This document shows positions 1 to 7,665 of a stretch of 64,000 bases of DNA, piece after piece. The notes under the pieces were generated by a model, which saw nothing but the letters and a program-made list of their open reading frames with translations, was not told the origin of the DNA and searched no databases. Each line of letters starts with the position of its first letter. Position 1 is the stretch's first letter. Position numbers and translations under genes: made by a program. Source of the stretch: Gemmata massiliana (GTDB lineage Bacteria; Planctomycetota; Planctomycetia; Gemmatales; Gemmataceae); assembly GCA_000531095.1 (NCBI GenBank), contig HG799464.1:766339-830338 (forward strand), given 5' to 3'.

Positions 1-615
1 TCATCACCGCCGCGAAGGCGATCAGGGCGGCCATCACGACGAAGTGGAACCACGACAGCCCGAACGGGCCGCTCCGGGACGTCGGCGAGGTCGGGGCGGG
101 GCGAGGTTCATCTCGCGCTTGAGCCAGTCCGCCGCGGCCGCGGGCGGTTCGGACTGACCGGCCGCGACCCGCCGCATGGCGATGCCGGACTCCATCCGGG
201 CGGTGCCCTCCCGGATGCGGGCCAGCGCCGCCTGCATCCCGGGCCAGTCCTCGACTTCGGCCGCGCCGGCGAGCCGCTCCAGCCCGTCCGCGATGATCGC
301 GGTCCCTTCGCGGACCCGCTCGTCGCCCGCGGCCTTCAGCCGCGCCCGCGCCTCGGCGTCGAGCTTCGGCGTGTTCATCATCTCGGGGAACGGCTCGCGG
401 GCCGGCGGGCGGTGCATCGCGTCCATCATCCCGCCCATGCCCTCCATCCCCGCCATCCCGGGCGCCTTGTCCGCGCCGGGGGCGGCCCCGCCGTCCTTGG
501 GGTGGTGCTTGGCGTGATCCGCGGGCGACACCGGCTGCGCGACGGCGACGGCAACGCCGATCGCGCCAACCGCGAAGGCGAGGACCAGCCCGAACCGTGC
601 GAGACGATGGGTCAT
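1..615 (-). CDS. Exported helical protein with C-terminal membrane helix; frame broken, runs off window
   Basis: The start MTHRLARF is followed by a signal-like hydrophobic stretch, a His/Met/Gly-rich linker (HAKHH, MAGMEGMGGMMDAMHR) and an amphipathic helical region with repeated Glu/Arg/Ala. The literal frame stops at 34-36. Shifting frame at the C/G run at 93-101 gives a hydrophobic segment (FGLSWFHFVVMAALIAF) that stays open to the window edge. Adding one C to a C4 run restores the frame exactly, so this is a one-base loss, either real or a homopolymer error. The ATG at 615 overlaps the stop of the upstream gene (TGATG), implying translational coupling at the end of the metal operon. Function is unknown; the Met/His-rich linker and operon suggest a periplasmic metal-handling role. 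Confidence 0.6.
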
Positions 616-929
616 CACGCGGGCACCTCGACGACGCGGTTCATCGTGCCGAACGGGTTCGGGACGCACTTCGGGCAGCCGTGGCGGGCCGTCTCGCAGC
701 CCGGCTCACAGTACCACCGGCCGTCGATCACGAACTTGTACTCGTGCCGCCCCGGCGCGAGCGGGATGGCGACCGCCCAGGTGCCGTCGGCCTCGCGGGT
801 CATCGGCGTGGCCGTGGGGTTCCAGCCGTTGAACGTCCCCGCCACGAACACCGTTCCGGCGTCCGGGGCACGGCACGCGAACCGGGTGCGGGTTTTGTGC
901 CCGTGAGGACTCGTCGCTGTCTTGTTCAT
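615..929 (-). CDS. Small glycogen-binding-domain (CBM48/AMPK-type) protein
   Basis: The protein is 104 aa. It carries the early-set glycogen-binding fold seen in CBM48 and AMPK-beta: VFVAGTFNGWNPTATPM, then DGTWAVAIPLAPGRHEYKFVIDGRW. The C-terminal part adds CEPGCETARHGCPKCV, four Cys that could bind metal, which is not typical of the family. I chose the ATG at 929 (MNKTATSP) because the ten upstream residues look non-coding. Its stop overlaps the start of the next gene, so it belongs to the minus-strand operon. A carbohydrate-binding fold in a copper-type operon is unexpected; the Cys cluster may be the functional part. No catalytic domain is present. Confidence 0.75.
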   Translation of the reverse strand: MNKTATSPHGHKTRTRFACRAPDAGTVFVAGTFNGWNPTATPMTREADGTWAVAIPLAPGRHEYKFVIDGRWYCEPGCETARHGCPKCVPNPFGTMNRVVEVPA

Positions 930-995
930 GACAACCTTCGGATAATTGAGGGGTGGCACGGGCGGCCTCGGCCGCCCGCGGGCGATGACACCGGC

Positions 996-1346
996 TCAGT
1001 GGCGGATGACGGAACTGCGGTAGTACCCGCTCGCCGGGTAGTACGCCGGGCCGACGTGGTAGTAGGCACCGTGGTAGTAAGGGGTGTACACCGTCCCGGT
1101 ATGCACCGTGTACGGCTGGTAATAGGCAGGGACAACCCCGCCGGAGTAGAACCCCGCCGCCGGGTGAACGTAACCTGGCGTGGAGTAGTACGAGGGAACG
1201 TAGCCGCCGTGGTAGTACGACTGCGTGTAGCCGCCGTAGTACCCGCTGTACGCCCGGCGGTACTGCGCCTCGGCGGATCCGGACGTGAACAGCAGCCCGA
1301 CCGTCACCAGCGCGGCCAGGACCGGAACTCGGACGTTCGCGAACAT
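996..1346 (-). CDS. Secreted Tyr/Gly/His-rich protein
   Basis: The protein is 116 aa. A clear signal peptide (VLAALVTVGLLFTSGSAEA) is followed by a low-complexity mature part rich in Tyr, Gly, Ser, Pro and His (YSGYYGGYTQSYYHGGYVP). There is no recognisable enzyme domain. Planctomycetes encode many such short Tyr-rich exported proteins; metal binding or cell-surface adhesion are both possible. It lies in the same-strand run from the merR gene, about 110 bp below the Met-rich gene. The gene looks real because of the signal peptide and the strong compositional periodicity; the function is unassigned. Confidence 0.7.
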   Translation of the reverse strand: MFANVRVPVLAALVTVGLLFTSGSAEAQYRRAYSGYYGGYTQSYYHGGYVPSYYSTPGYVHPAAGFYSGGVVPAYYQPYTVHTGTVYTPYYHGAYYHVGPAYYPASGYYRSSVIRH

Positions 1347-1457
1347 GATCGCCTCCTTCAGGCGTTTGAGGTCAGGGACTCGGGTCGATGTGTCGGACCG
1401 TTTCGGCTCAGTTCGCCGGCCGCCCGTGAAGTTCGTCGGGCGGCCGCGTGTGATCTC

Positions 1458-2406
1458 TCACGGGGTCTTCGGGTGGACGTGGGCCGGGTCGGGGGCCGTC
1501 TTGGCCGCCGGCTGGGCGTGCCCGAGCAGGATCTTCCGCTGGTCGTCGGTCAGCACCTTGGCGGCCTCGCCGACCGATCGGATGAAGGCGAGCCGCTGGT
1601 CCCCGCGGAACTTCTCGATCTCCCGCACCTTGGCGTCGATCTTGGCCGCGTCCGGCTGGTCGGCCGCCGTCAACTCCCACAACTGCTGTTCGGCCTCGTC
1701 GATCTTCCGCTGGGCGTTCGCCTTGTCGGTGACCGCCTTCTGTTCATCTCGCGTTGAGCTTGACCTGCTGCTCGGTGGAGAGGGTGATGTGTTCGGGGTG
1801 GTCGAGGAAGAAGTCGGTGGCCCCGATGTGGTAAACGTGGGACGCGCCGGGAAACCCCGGCAGGGCGGCCGTCATCTTCATCTTCTGGCCCTTCGTCCCG
1901 CCCATCGAACCCATGCCCATCATCCCCATCATGTCCATGTCGTCCATCATCCCGCCGCCCGACCCGCTCATGCCGGCCATCCCGCCGGACCCGCCGCTCA
2001 TCCCGCCCATGCCACCCATCATGTTGTCCATGCCCATCATCCCGCCCTTCTTCCCGCTCATGCCGCCCATCATGTTGTCCATGCCCATCATCCCCAAGCC
2101 CCCTCCAGAGCCGCCCGAGCCGCTTCCCATCCCCGGCATGCCGCCCATGCCGCCGGCCGGCGGGGCGATCTTGGCCACGGTCGCTTCGAGTCGGGTGACC
2201 TTCGCCTGGAGCAGCCTGATCTGCTCAACGAGTTCCTTGTTCGGGTCGGCGGGCGCGCCCGCCGGTTGGGCGTGCTTCGGATCGGGCTGTGCGTCTTTCT
2301 TGTCCTGACCCGTGGCAAAGACCGGCCAGGCGACAAGGAACCCGAGGACCGCCGAGCCGACGGCCACCGCCGCGTACCGACTGCGGGCAGACTGAAACCA
2401 GTTCAT
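1458..2406 (-). CDS. Met/Gly-rich exported protein with Spy/LTXXQ-like C-terminus, frameshifted
   Basis: The start MNWFQSARSRY leads into a membrane/signal segment, then a coiled-coil stretch (ELVEQIRLLQAKVTRLEATV). Next comes a long Met/Gly/Ser tract with a near-perfect repeat of GGMMGMDNMMGGM, then a domain containing HPEHITLSTEQQVKLNA. The frame stops at 1744. In a shifted frame the protein continues as DEQKAVTDKANAQRKIDEAEQQLWELTAADQ and on to 1458, ending in a helical region with LTDDQRKILLG. Both halves clearly belong to one LTXXQ/Spy/ZraP-like protein, so one base is missing near 1745-1750. Met-rich tracts of this kind bind Cu(I) in other proteins; here that is inference supported by the adjacent copper-storage gene. 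Confidence 0.7.
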
Positions 2407-2473
2407 GATGCAACCTCCGGGCGAGTGGGAAGGGCGGCGCGACACATCGCGCCGCCCGCGGACGCAGGACGGG

Positions 2474-2917
2474 TCAGTGCTTCAGGTGCTGAAGCATCTC
2501 CTTGCAGGCCTTGGCGCAGTCCCGGCAGGCCTTGGCGCAGGCGGCCATGTGCTTGTCGTCGGGGAACTTCTCGCAGGCGGTCGCGCACGCCTCGGTGCAC
2601 TTGATGCAGCACTCGCAGGCGTGGGCCGCGAACGGGCTGTGGCGGGCCACGAGCGCGGCCGCCGTCTTGCAGCACTCGGCGCAGTCGATGCAGGTGTGCA
2701 GGGTCGCCGCGTGCTCCTTCTTCCCGGCCGCCAGGTTCTCGGCGCAGTGGTGGAAGCACATGTCGCACTCGAGCATGCACGCCGCACACGCCTTCGCGCA
2801 GGCGGCGAAGTGGGCGTGGTGGTCGTCGCCCTTCTTGTCGTCCGCGAACACCGACCCGGCCCCGGCCAGCACCGCGGCCCCCGCCCCGATCCCGGTCAAC
2901 ACGTCACGACGGTTCAT
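2474..2917 (-). CDS. csp1: Tat-exported Cys-rich copper-storage protein (Csp1-like four-helix bundle)
   Basis: The protein is 147 aa. The N-terminus MNRRDVLTGIGAGAAVLAG is a twin-arginine-type signal. The mature part is a helical bundle with 20 cysteines in CxxxC and CxxC spacings (for example CAKACAACMLECDMC and CIDCAECC) plus HH pairs. This is the hallmark of the Csp/DUF326 family, in which inward-facing thiols load many Cu(I) ions. Export through Tat fits Csp1, which folds before translocation. It sits directly downstream of the merR gene on the same strand. No Cys appears lost. Assignment to the family is strong; copper as the physiological metal is inferred from family knowledge. Confidence 0.9.
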   Translation of the reverse strand: MNRRDVLTGIGAGAAVLAGAGSVFADDKKGDDHHAHFAACAKACAACMLECDMCFHHCAENLAAGKKEHAATLHTCIDCAECCKTAAALVARHSPFAAHACECCIKCTEACATACEKFPDDKHMAACAKACRDCAKACKEMLQHLKH

Positions 2918-3046
2918 CGCAGTCCCCAGTTAGAACGTTCGGACGGGTTCGCGCCGCGCCGGAACGTCCCCGCTCGCCGCGCGAGCCCGCTCCCCGGACG
3001 CACCGGCGGCCCACCGCCCCGCGGGGCCGGAGGCGCCGGCGTCGGC

Positions 3047-3514
3047 TCATGTGCCGGCCGTGGGCACAGGATCGGGCACCCGGTGTGGGTCGGGGCCCTG
3101 CACCTCGTCGCCACAGTGGCCGGCGATCATCGTCAGGATCGGGCACCCGTGAGCCGGGCCGTCCCCGGCGCAGAGCGCCCGCAGTTTGGTCAGCACGCCC
3201 TCGTTCGCCCGCAGCTCCGAGATCTGGGTCTCGATTGCGGCGATCCGCTCGTCCGCCACCCGCCGTACGTCACCCCGGGAGGCAGACAGGCTCTCGTGCA
3301 GGTCGAGGAGCCGCTTGATGTCGCGCAGCGTGAACCCAAAGTCCTTGGCCCGCCGCACGAACAGCAGCCGCTGGACGGCGGCCTCGGGATACTGCCGGTA
3401 TCCCGACAACGAGCGGTCGGGTTCGTCGATCAGCCCCTCCTGCTCGTAGTACCGCAGGGTCTCGACGCTCAACCCGACGCGTCTAGCCAATTGGCCGATC
3501 GTGTATGTGCTCAC
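3047..3514 (-). CDS. MerR-family metal-responsive regulator
   Basis: The protein is 155 aa. The N-terminal winged helix-turn-helix is typical of MerR (TIGQLARRVGLSVETLRYYEQEGLI, then GYRQYPEAAVQRLLFVRRAKDFGFTLRDIKRLL). A dimerisation coiled coil follows, then the metal-loop motif LCAGDGPAHGCPIL. The two Cys separated by eight residues occupy the place used by CueR, ZntR and MerR to bind metal; the extra upstream Cys of mercury-type MerR is absent (Ser in LHESLSASRG). A MerR-type promoter lies immediately upstream at 3527-3558, so the gene is probably autoregulated and drives the downstream copper-storage operon. The metal specificity, Cu(I) or a divalent ion, cannot be fixed by eye. Confidence 0.9.
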   Translation of the reverse strand: MSTYTIGQLARRVGLSVETLRYYEQEGLIDEPDRSLSGYRQYPEAAVQRLLFVRRAKDFGFTLRDIKRLLDLHESLSASRGDVRRVADERIAAIETQISELRANEGVLTKLRALCAGDGPAHGCPILTMIAGHCGDEVQGPDPHRVPDPVPTAGT

Positions 3515-3526
3515 GGTCTCCTCCGC

Positions 3527-3558
3527 AGTCTAAACCCCGGGGTATGCTTCAGGGTCAA
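3527..3558 (-). promoter_or_regulatory. MerR-type promoter/operator with over-long spacer
   Basis: Read on the minus strand: -35 TTGACC (3558-3553), -10 TAGACT (3532-3527), spacer 20 bp (19 bp if TTAGAC is taken). The palindrome ACCCCGGGGT sits between them at 3534-3543. An over-long 19-20 bp spacer containing a dyad is the signature of promoters that MerR proteins untwist. The -10 lies 13 bp from the ATG of the merR gene, so the leader is very short. Confidence 0.85.
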
Positions 3559-3942
3559 GCCCCATTTCCAAATAATTCGCCCCCGCTCCGGTTCGCGACC
3601 GCGATCCGGAGCGCGTGCATGTCGAACGCTCGGCCCGCGCCGGCGCGACCGGGTTCGGTCAGGTCGTACGCCCGGGGTTACCAGACATCGGGAACCGCCG
3701 GACTCGCGGGTCGGCCGATCGGACGCCCGCGACCTACCCACACGCAGTCCGGACCCGGCAGCCGGATGTCCGTCAGCACCGCGGCGAACTCGTCGGGAAG
3801 ACTGGACGCGCCCCCATGCCACATCCGCACACTTCCGCACTCGCTCCCCGAGCGATTGGGACAGATACGCACACACGCCTGCTGAGTTGTGTGATCTCCA
3901 CTACTCAATGCACGTCTCGTGCCGCCTCGCGCCCGAGGTGAG
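3559..3942. other. Gene-free stretch upstream of the MerR promoter
   Basis: No ORF here has a plausible start, protein-like composition or recognisable motif. The open frames are short and Arg/Pro-rich, as expected of shadow frames in high-GC DNA. It separates the promoter from the end of the YHS-like gene. I see no clear terminator for that gene. Confidence 0.5.
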
Positions 3943-4824
3943 TTACGGCTTCTGCACGTACTCCTCGGGAACCTTCACCTCGTCCGGCTTCTCCTTGGCC
4001 TTCTTGACGAACTCGTCCACGCACGGCGGGCAGCAGAATTGGTACTCCTTCCCGGCGACCACCCACGCGAGTTTGGGGTTCGCCTTCGTCCGGGAGACCG
4101 GGCAGATCCGGTCGCCGGGCTTCGGGTTCGCGTCGTGTTCCGCCTTGACCCCCTTGAACTTCTCCGAGGCCGTGACCCCGCCGTTGGCCTTGACGTCCGC
4201 CTCTGTGTACTTCCCGCCCGGCGTCAGGTAGAGCTTCCGCTCCTCCTCGGCGCTGACCTTCTCCGGCATGGGGTCGCGGTGCCACTCGCCGCCCGACTTC
4301 ACCGAGAACCAGTGCCGCTCGCCCCCGAAGTTCATCGCGGGGACGACCAGTTCGACGCGCCCGCTGTCGAGTTCCCGCGGCAGCCGGCCGACGAACCGCG
4401 ACGCCTTGCCCGGCGGGTTCCCGGGCTGCGGTTCTGGGGACAGGAGGACGCTGAACTCGGTCCCGTCCGGCGGCCGGCGCACCGTCGCCGGGACGGGTTG
4501 CGAGTCGATCGGGTGGACCTGCGTCTCGTCCCCGCCGTAGGTGTAGACCCGGACCTGCCCGGACCGCTCGAACACCGCCTCGACGTGGAAGTGGCTCTCC
4601 GTCCCGACCGCGACCACCGTCCCGCCGTGCGGCCCCGGCGGGTGGTCGTGGTCCTTCTCGGCGTGCCGCGGACCCATCGCGTCGAGCATGAAGTGCCGGC
4701 ACACCAGGACGCATACGGCAAGGGCCAGCACGACCCCGCCGGCGATCGCGAGGACTCGCGGCCACCGGCGGGTGCGCGCTCCGTCGGCTCGCGGGCGCTC
4801 CGGGCGGTTCTGTTTTCGTGCCAT
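3943..4824 (-). CDS. Membrane-anchored periplasmic protein with C-terminal YHS/TRASH-like metal domain
   Basis: The protein is 293 aa from the ATG at 4824 (MARKQNRPER). One N-terminal helix (VLAIAGGVVLALAVCVLVC) is followed by HAEKDHDHPPGPHGG, a His-rich motif seen in metal-efflux adaptor-associated proteins. A beta-rich middle region comes next. The C-terminus has RICPVSRTKANPK, then EYQFCCPPCVDEFVKKA; the Cys-Pro spacing and the FCCPPC motif match YHS/TRASH domains that bind soft metals. It lies upstream of the merR unit on the same strand, separated by about 430 bp. It probably senses or carries a metal in the periplasm; no enzymatic motif is visible. Confidence 0.75.
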   Translation of the reverse strand: MARKQNRPERPRADGARTRRWPRVLAIAGGVVLALAVCVLVCRHFMLDAMGPRHAEKDHDHPPGPHGGTVVAVGTESHFHVEAVFERSGQVRVYTYGGDETQVHPIDSQPVPATVRRPPDGTEFSVLLSPEPQPGNPPGKASRFVGRLPRELDSGRVELVVPAMNFGGERHWFSVKSGGEWHRDPMPEKVSAEEERKLYLTPGGKYTEADVKANGGVTASEKFKGVKAEHDANPKPGDRICPVSRTKANPKLAWVVAGKEYQFCCPPCVDEFVKKAKEKPDEVKVPEEYVQKP

Positions 4825-5017
4825 ATCCGGGTCTCCACACACGAGGCCGCGCCGTGTCGGCCCACGACCGCTTCGGCCGCGGTCGAAGCGAGGCAGCGTG
4901 CGCCACACTTTTTGCGCAGCGAACCAACGAAGAGGGAGCGGGACGCGGCTGGACCGAGTCCGGGGCCGCAAGGGTTACAGTCGGGGCGTCGAGAATGCGC
5001 GAGGGGTCAGCGAGGTG

Positions 5018-5509
5018 TTAGCAGCGGAGGGCGTGGTGCGCGTAGAGGCGATCGTCCGTGGACATGAACGGCGATAGCGCGCCGGGCGGCGCGGCGGCGC
5101 ACGACCTGCCGCTCGGGGAGCGAAGTGCAATCGCGCTGTGGAGGAAGAACCCGGTCGGCGACGAGATGTCTCGCGATCCGGGCGTCGCCCGGGAGTCATC
5201 GGAAGCCGTGATCGCAACGGGTTCCTGCCGCTGGTCGCGGCACGGGCACGTCCGGTCGTGCGGCGCGGGGTCGTGCGATCCCGGCGGCTTTGTGGCCGCT
5301 CCCGCGGGGTGGTGCTTGTGGGCGGAGCGATGATCGGTCGGCTTGCGGGGCGGGGTCTGGTGGCAACACGTCCGGGCCGGCTGCCGCTTGTGCGCGACCG
5401 CCGACGACCACTGCGAGGCGGCGCGCGAGAGGGCGGCGGTGGTGCAGCAGCACACCCACGGCCCTGCGGCCGTCAGAGCAACCAGAACGATGTTGACAAC
5501 AAGGCGCAT
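5018..5509 (-). CDS. Exported Cys/His-rich small protein
   Basis: The protein is 163 aa from the ATG at 5509 (MRLVVNIVLVALTAAGPW), which gives a good signal peptide; the frame is open further upstream but without an export signal. After the helix comes CCCTTAALS, then a His/Cys/Pro-rich segment (TCCHQTPPRK, SAHKHHPAGA, HDRTCPCRD) and a poorly conserved-looking tail. It resembles the short Cys/His-rich secreted proteins often found beside planctomycete metal genes. It is probably the first gene of the same minus-strand metal region. Function is unknown; metal scavenging is an inference from composition and location. Confidence 0.55.
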   Translation of the reverse strand: MRLVVNIVLVALTAAGPWVCCCTTAALSRAASQWSSAVAHKRQPARTCCHQTPPRKPTDHRSAHKHHPAGAATKPPGSHDPAPHDRTCPCRDQRQEPVAITASDDSRATPGSRDISSPTGFFLHSAIALRSPSGRSCAAAPPGALSPFMSTDDRLYAHHALRC

Positions 5510-6201
5510 AACAGAACACCAGAACCTCGGCCCAAAGGCAATATTAATGGCCCGGCCGGCCGAAAGCAATGACCCGCGCTCGGACGCCGGACGGCCGTCG
5601 CCCCGGTCGATGCAGGTGCGTTCACCGCGTTCGATCTCCCGCAGGCTCATCGTCCCGATCATTTCCCGATCGCGCTGGATGCCGACCGATTCGGCCAACG
5701 ACATCGCGAACCTGCTCGCGGATCTGCACAGGTCTTGAAACAGCCCACGGCGCGAAGAGGGCAGAGTGACGAAACGCGGCACTGTCGAGACGACCGAGTT
5801 ACGGCTGGCGCGAGACCCGCAGGTGCGTCTACGGTTGGCGGCGTGCGCGGCGTGAGCAGCCCGCGGTCACCTTCGTCACTCCCATACCACTCCGCGCTGA
5901 CAGGCACCAATTGCCGAACGACCTATCCATCAGCACCGACTCGGAGTCGGGGCAGCCTGATTCGGGCGTGATGTGGAGACGGCGCCCGTCTTGTCGAGAA
6001 CGAAACGGCGCGGAGCCGCCAGAGCCAAGCGTTGCCCACCAGTCGCAGCCCGATTTCCCGGAGATGAGAAGTCGCTCCCCGCACGGGGGCGTTCACCTCA
6101 CCCGCGCGCGAGGCTACTTTCGGCCGGTCCGGGGCCATCGTCGATGTTGTGGCCAATTCCGGCACTCTCAAGCGGTCGCCGGACATCGCTTGCCCACGGG
6201 A
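5510..6201. other. Intergenic stretch without supported gene
   Basis: Long overlapping open frames exist on both strands, but all are Arg/Pro/Ser-rich shadow frames with no start context or motif. This stretch holds the upstream region of the Cys/His-rich gene (5509) and the downstream side of the beta-propeller pseudogene (6202). I see no tRNA, array or strong hairpin. Confidence 0.4.
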
Positions 6202-6905
6202 TCATTTCCCAATGCGGAACAGCCGCGTGCCGGTGCGGATGAAGAACGTGCCGTCGGCCGCGGCCACGCAGTAGACGATCGGGTCGAGGTACTCCGGGGC
6301 CGGACCTTTCTCGCCGGTGCCCTCACCCCCAGCGGGCTTCGGTTTCGCGTCCCAGAGATTGTTCGACGCCACCTTGTCGAACTCCTTGCCCGCCTTCAGC
6401 ACCGTCGTGGTGCCGTCTTTGCCGAAGAAGTAGACGTGCTTGCCCGTGCCGAGTGGCGACGCCCAGCACGCGCCGTCGATGCGCTCGGCGAACAATTCCT
6501 TCCCGGTCGCGAGGTCGTGGGCGTACACCACGCCGACCTGGTTCACGAAGTACGCGACGCCCTCGTACCCCAGAGGCGTCGCGTAGTTGGAGATGCCCAC
6601 CTTCGCGGTCAGCGGCCACGGAACTCGGTTTCCCGTCCTTCGCGATCAGCTTCAAACAGCCGTTGCCCTTCGCACCGGCCGGGGCGTCGTCCTTCGGCCG
6701 GCTCACCCCCGCCGCCGAAGAGGACGCGACCGCCCACCGACGCCGAGGGGAGCGTTTTGCCGACCGCATTGTCGAGCTTCCACAGTTACTTGCCGGTGTC
6801 GGCCGCGTAGCCGGCGACCGTGCCCGCGCGACTGGCAATCACTTCAGGTTTGCCGTCGCGGGTGTGCAGGGGGTTGCTTTGCGGTCGCGTGCCGCGGTTC
6901 TGCCG
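6202..6905 (-). pseudogene. Degraded PQQ-type beta-propeller protein
   Basis: Three pieces read as one beta-propeller protein. The upstream piece includes TRDGKPEVIASRAGTVAGY then AADTGK, followed by an in-frame TAA where such repeats normally read GKELWKLD, and continues LWKLDNAVGKTLPSASVGG. After a G-run shift the frame gives VSRPKDDAPAGAKGNGCLKL and IAKDGKP. After a second shift it gives PWPLTAKVGISNYATPLGYEG, VGVVYAHDLATGKELFAERI and finally GTFFIRTGTRLFRIGK. The repeated DxxTGKxLW signature is that of PQQ-like propeller blades. One nonsense codon plus at least two frameshifts make this a real relic or a badly assembled stretch; the 5' end is also missing. An intact relative is at 34618. 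Confidence 0.75.
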
Positions 6906-7601
6906 AGTCGTGTGTGTGTTCCCCCAAGATGAGGCAGGAACGATGTACGAACCCGCATTGGAGTAGAAGCATGACGGACCCGTGAGGAGGGTCTCGTCAG
7001 ACGAGCGCGGCGGTCAGCGGACGGCGACTTCGGCACCCGTAGCCGGGCACAGTTGACCGTGATTCCGACCGATCACGACCCGTTGGATCGCGAATCAGCG
7101 GGGGGAGCGCAAATCGCAACGGGGAACGTCAGCATCCGCGGATCGATGTCGGCAGCTCTTGCGAACCCTTGGTCGGCCTCACCTCGTCGCGTTCTCTGCC
7201 GCCGGAGCGTGTTGTGGCAGTTTTGTGGCAGTGTTCAGCATCTTCATTGGTCTCCGTCGCGCCAATTCTCTTGATGCTCGCGATCATCAATGTATGATTT
7301 AGGCAGTTGCTCCAGCCGGGAGCCGGCATCTGGGCCGCGGTCAGAGAATCCCTCCCTCTCCGCTATCCAACCCGCCCGTGTGGCAAAACGTTTGCCGCAC
7401 GGGCGGGTTGCCTTTCTGGGTCATCTCAGCTCGACTGGTGTCGATTGTCAGCGATGCCCTGCAGGGCAGGCGCACTATCTAAACGTCTGGGAAACAAAGG
7501 GTTGCAGAAAACGAGGGCCGAGAATGGCCTTAATTTCCGCTTCTCAAATTCCATAATCTCCTACGGATTCAGCACTTACATAGTGCGCCCGCCCTGGCGC
7601 T
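6906..7601. other. Gene-poor stretch between pseudogene and insertion sequence
   Basis: No ORF here is convincing. It contains a strong hairpin at 7369-7409 (listed separately) and a short tandem motif TGTGGCAGTTTTGTGGCAGT near 7212. Its position between two degraded elements suggests decayed accessory DNA. Confidence 0.4.
7369..7409. repeat. Strong 19-bp-stem hairpin
   Basis: The left arm begins AACCCGCCCGTG and ends GGCAAA. The right arm (7391-7409) is its reverse complement with a single G-U-type mismatch, and the loop is 3 nt (ACG). There is no T-run on either side, so it is a poor intrinsic terminator. No gene ends nearby. It could be a relic of a transcription stop, a cruciform repeat, or part of a small mobile element. 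Confidence 0.6.
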
Positions 7602-7658
7602 GTCCGTGGTGAGGTAACACGAGGGTCGTTGAAGCTCTCGTGGCCCTCGCCCACGGAC
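7602..7658 (+). promoter_or_regulatory. Nested inverted repeat just before the transposase start
   Basis: The outer stem GTCCGTGG/CCACGGAC (7602-7609 with 7651-7658) is perfect. An inner stem CGAGGG/CCCTCG pairs 7620-7625 with 7644-7649. It ends 7 nt before the transposase ATG at 7666. Hairpins at this place in insertion sequences can block translation initiated from outside transcription; that role is inferred. It may also mark the left end of the element. Confidence 0.4.
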
Positions 7659-7665
7659 GACCGCA

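Noticed and set aside
105-1755. Shared GCGAGATGAAC near both frameshifts in the metal operon (about 107-118 and 1744-1755)
   Set aside because: Eleven bases shared between codons for common residues; no extended similarity, so not evidence of a common recombination event.
597-1757. Long plus-strand ORF of 386 aa opposite the metal genes
   Set aside because: Arg/Val-rich shadow frame antisense to several genes with clear signal peptides and domains.
3678-3908. Minus-strand ORF containing VLTDIRLPG, resembling a response-regulator segment
   Set aside because: Only that short stretch matches; no receiver-domain Asp or Lys context and no start signal, so treated as coincidence.
7129-7329. Short minus-strand ORF possibly the tail of a recombinase
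   Set aside because: No catalytic residues or recognisable domain; only 66 aa in decayed DNA.
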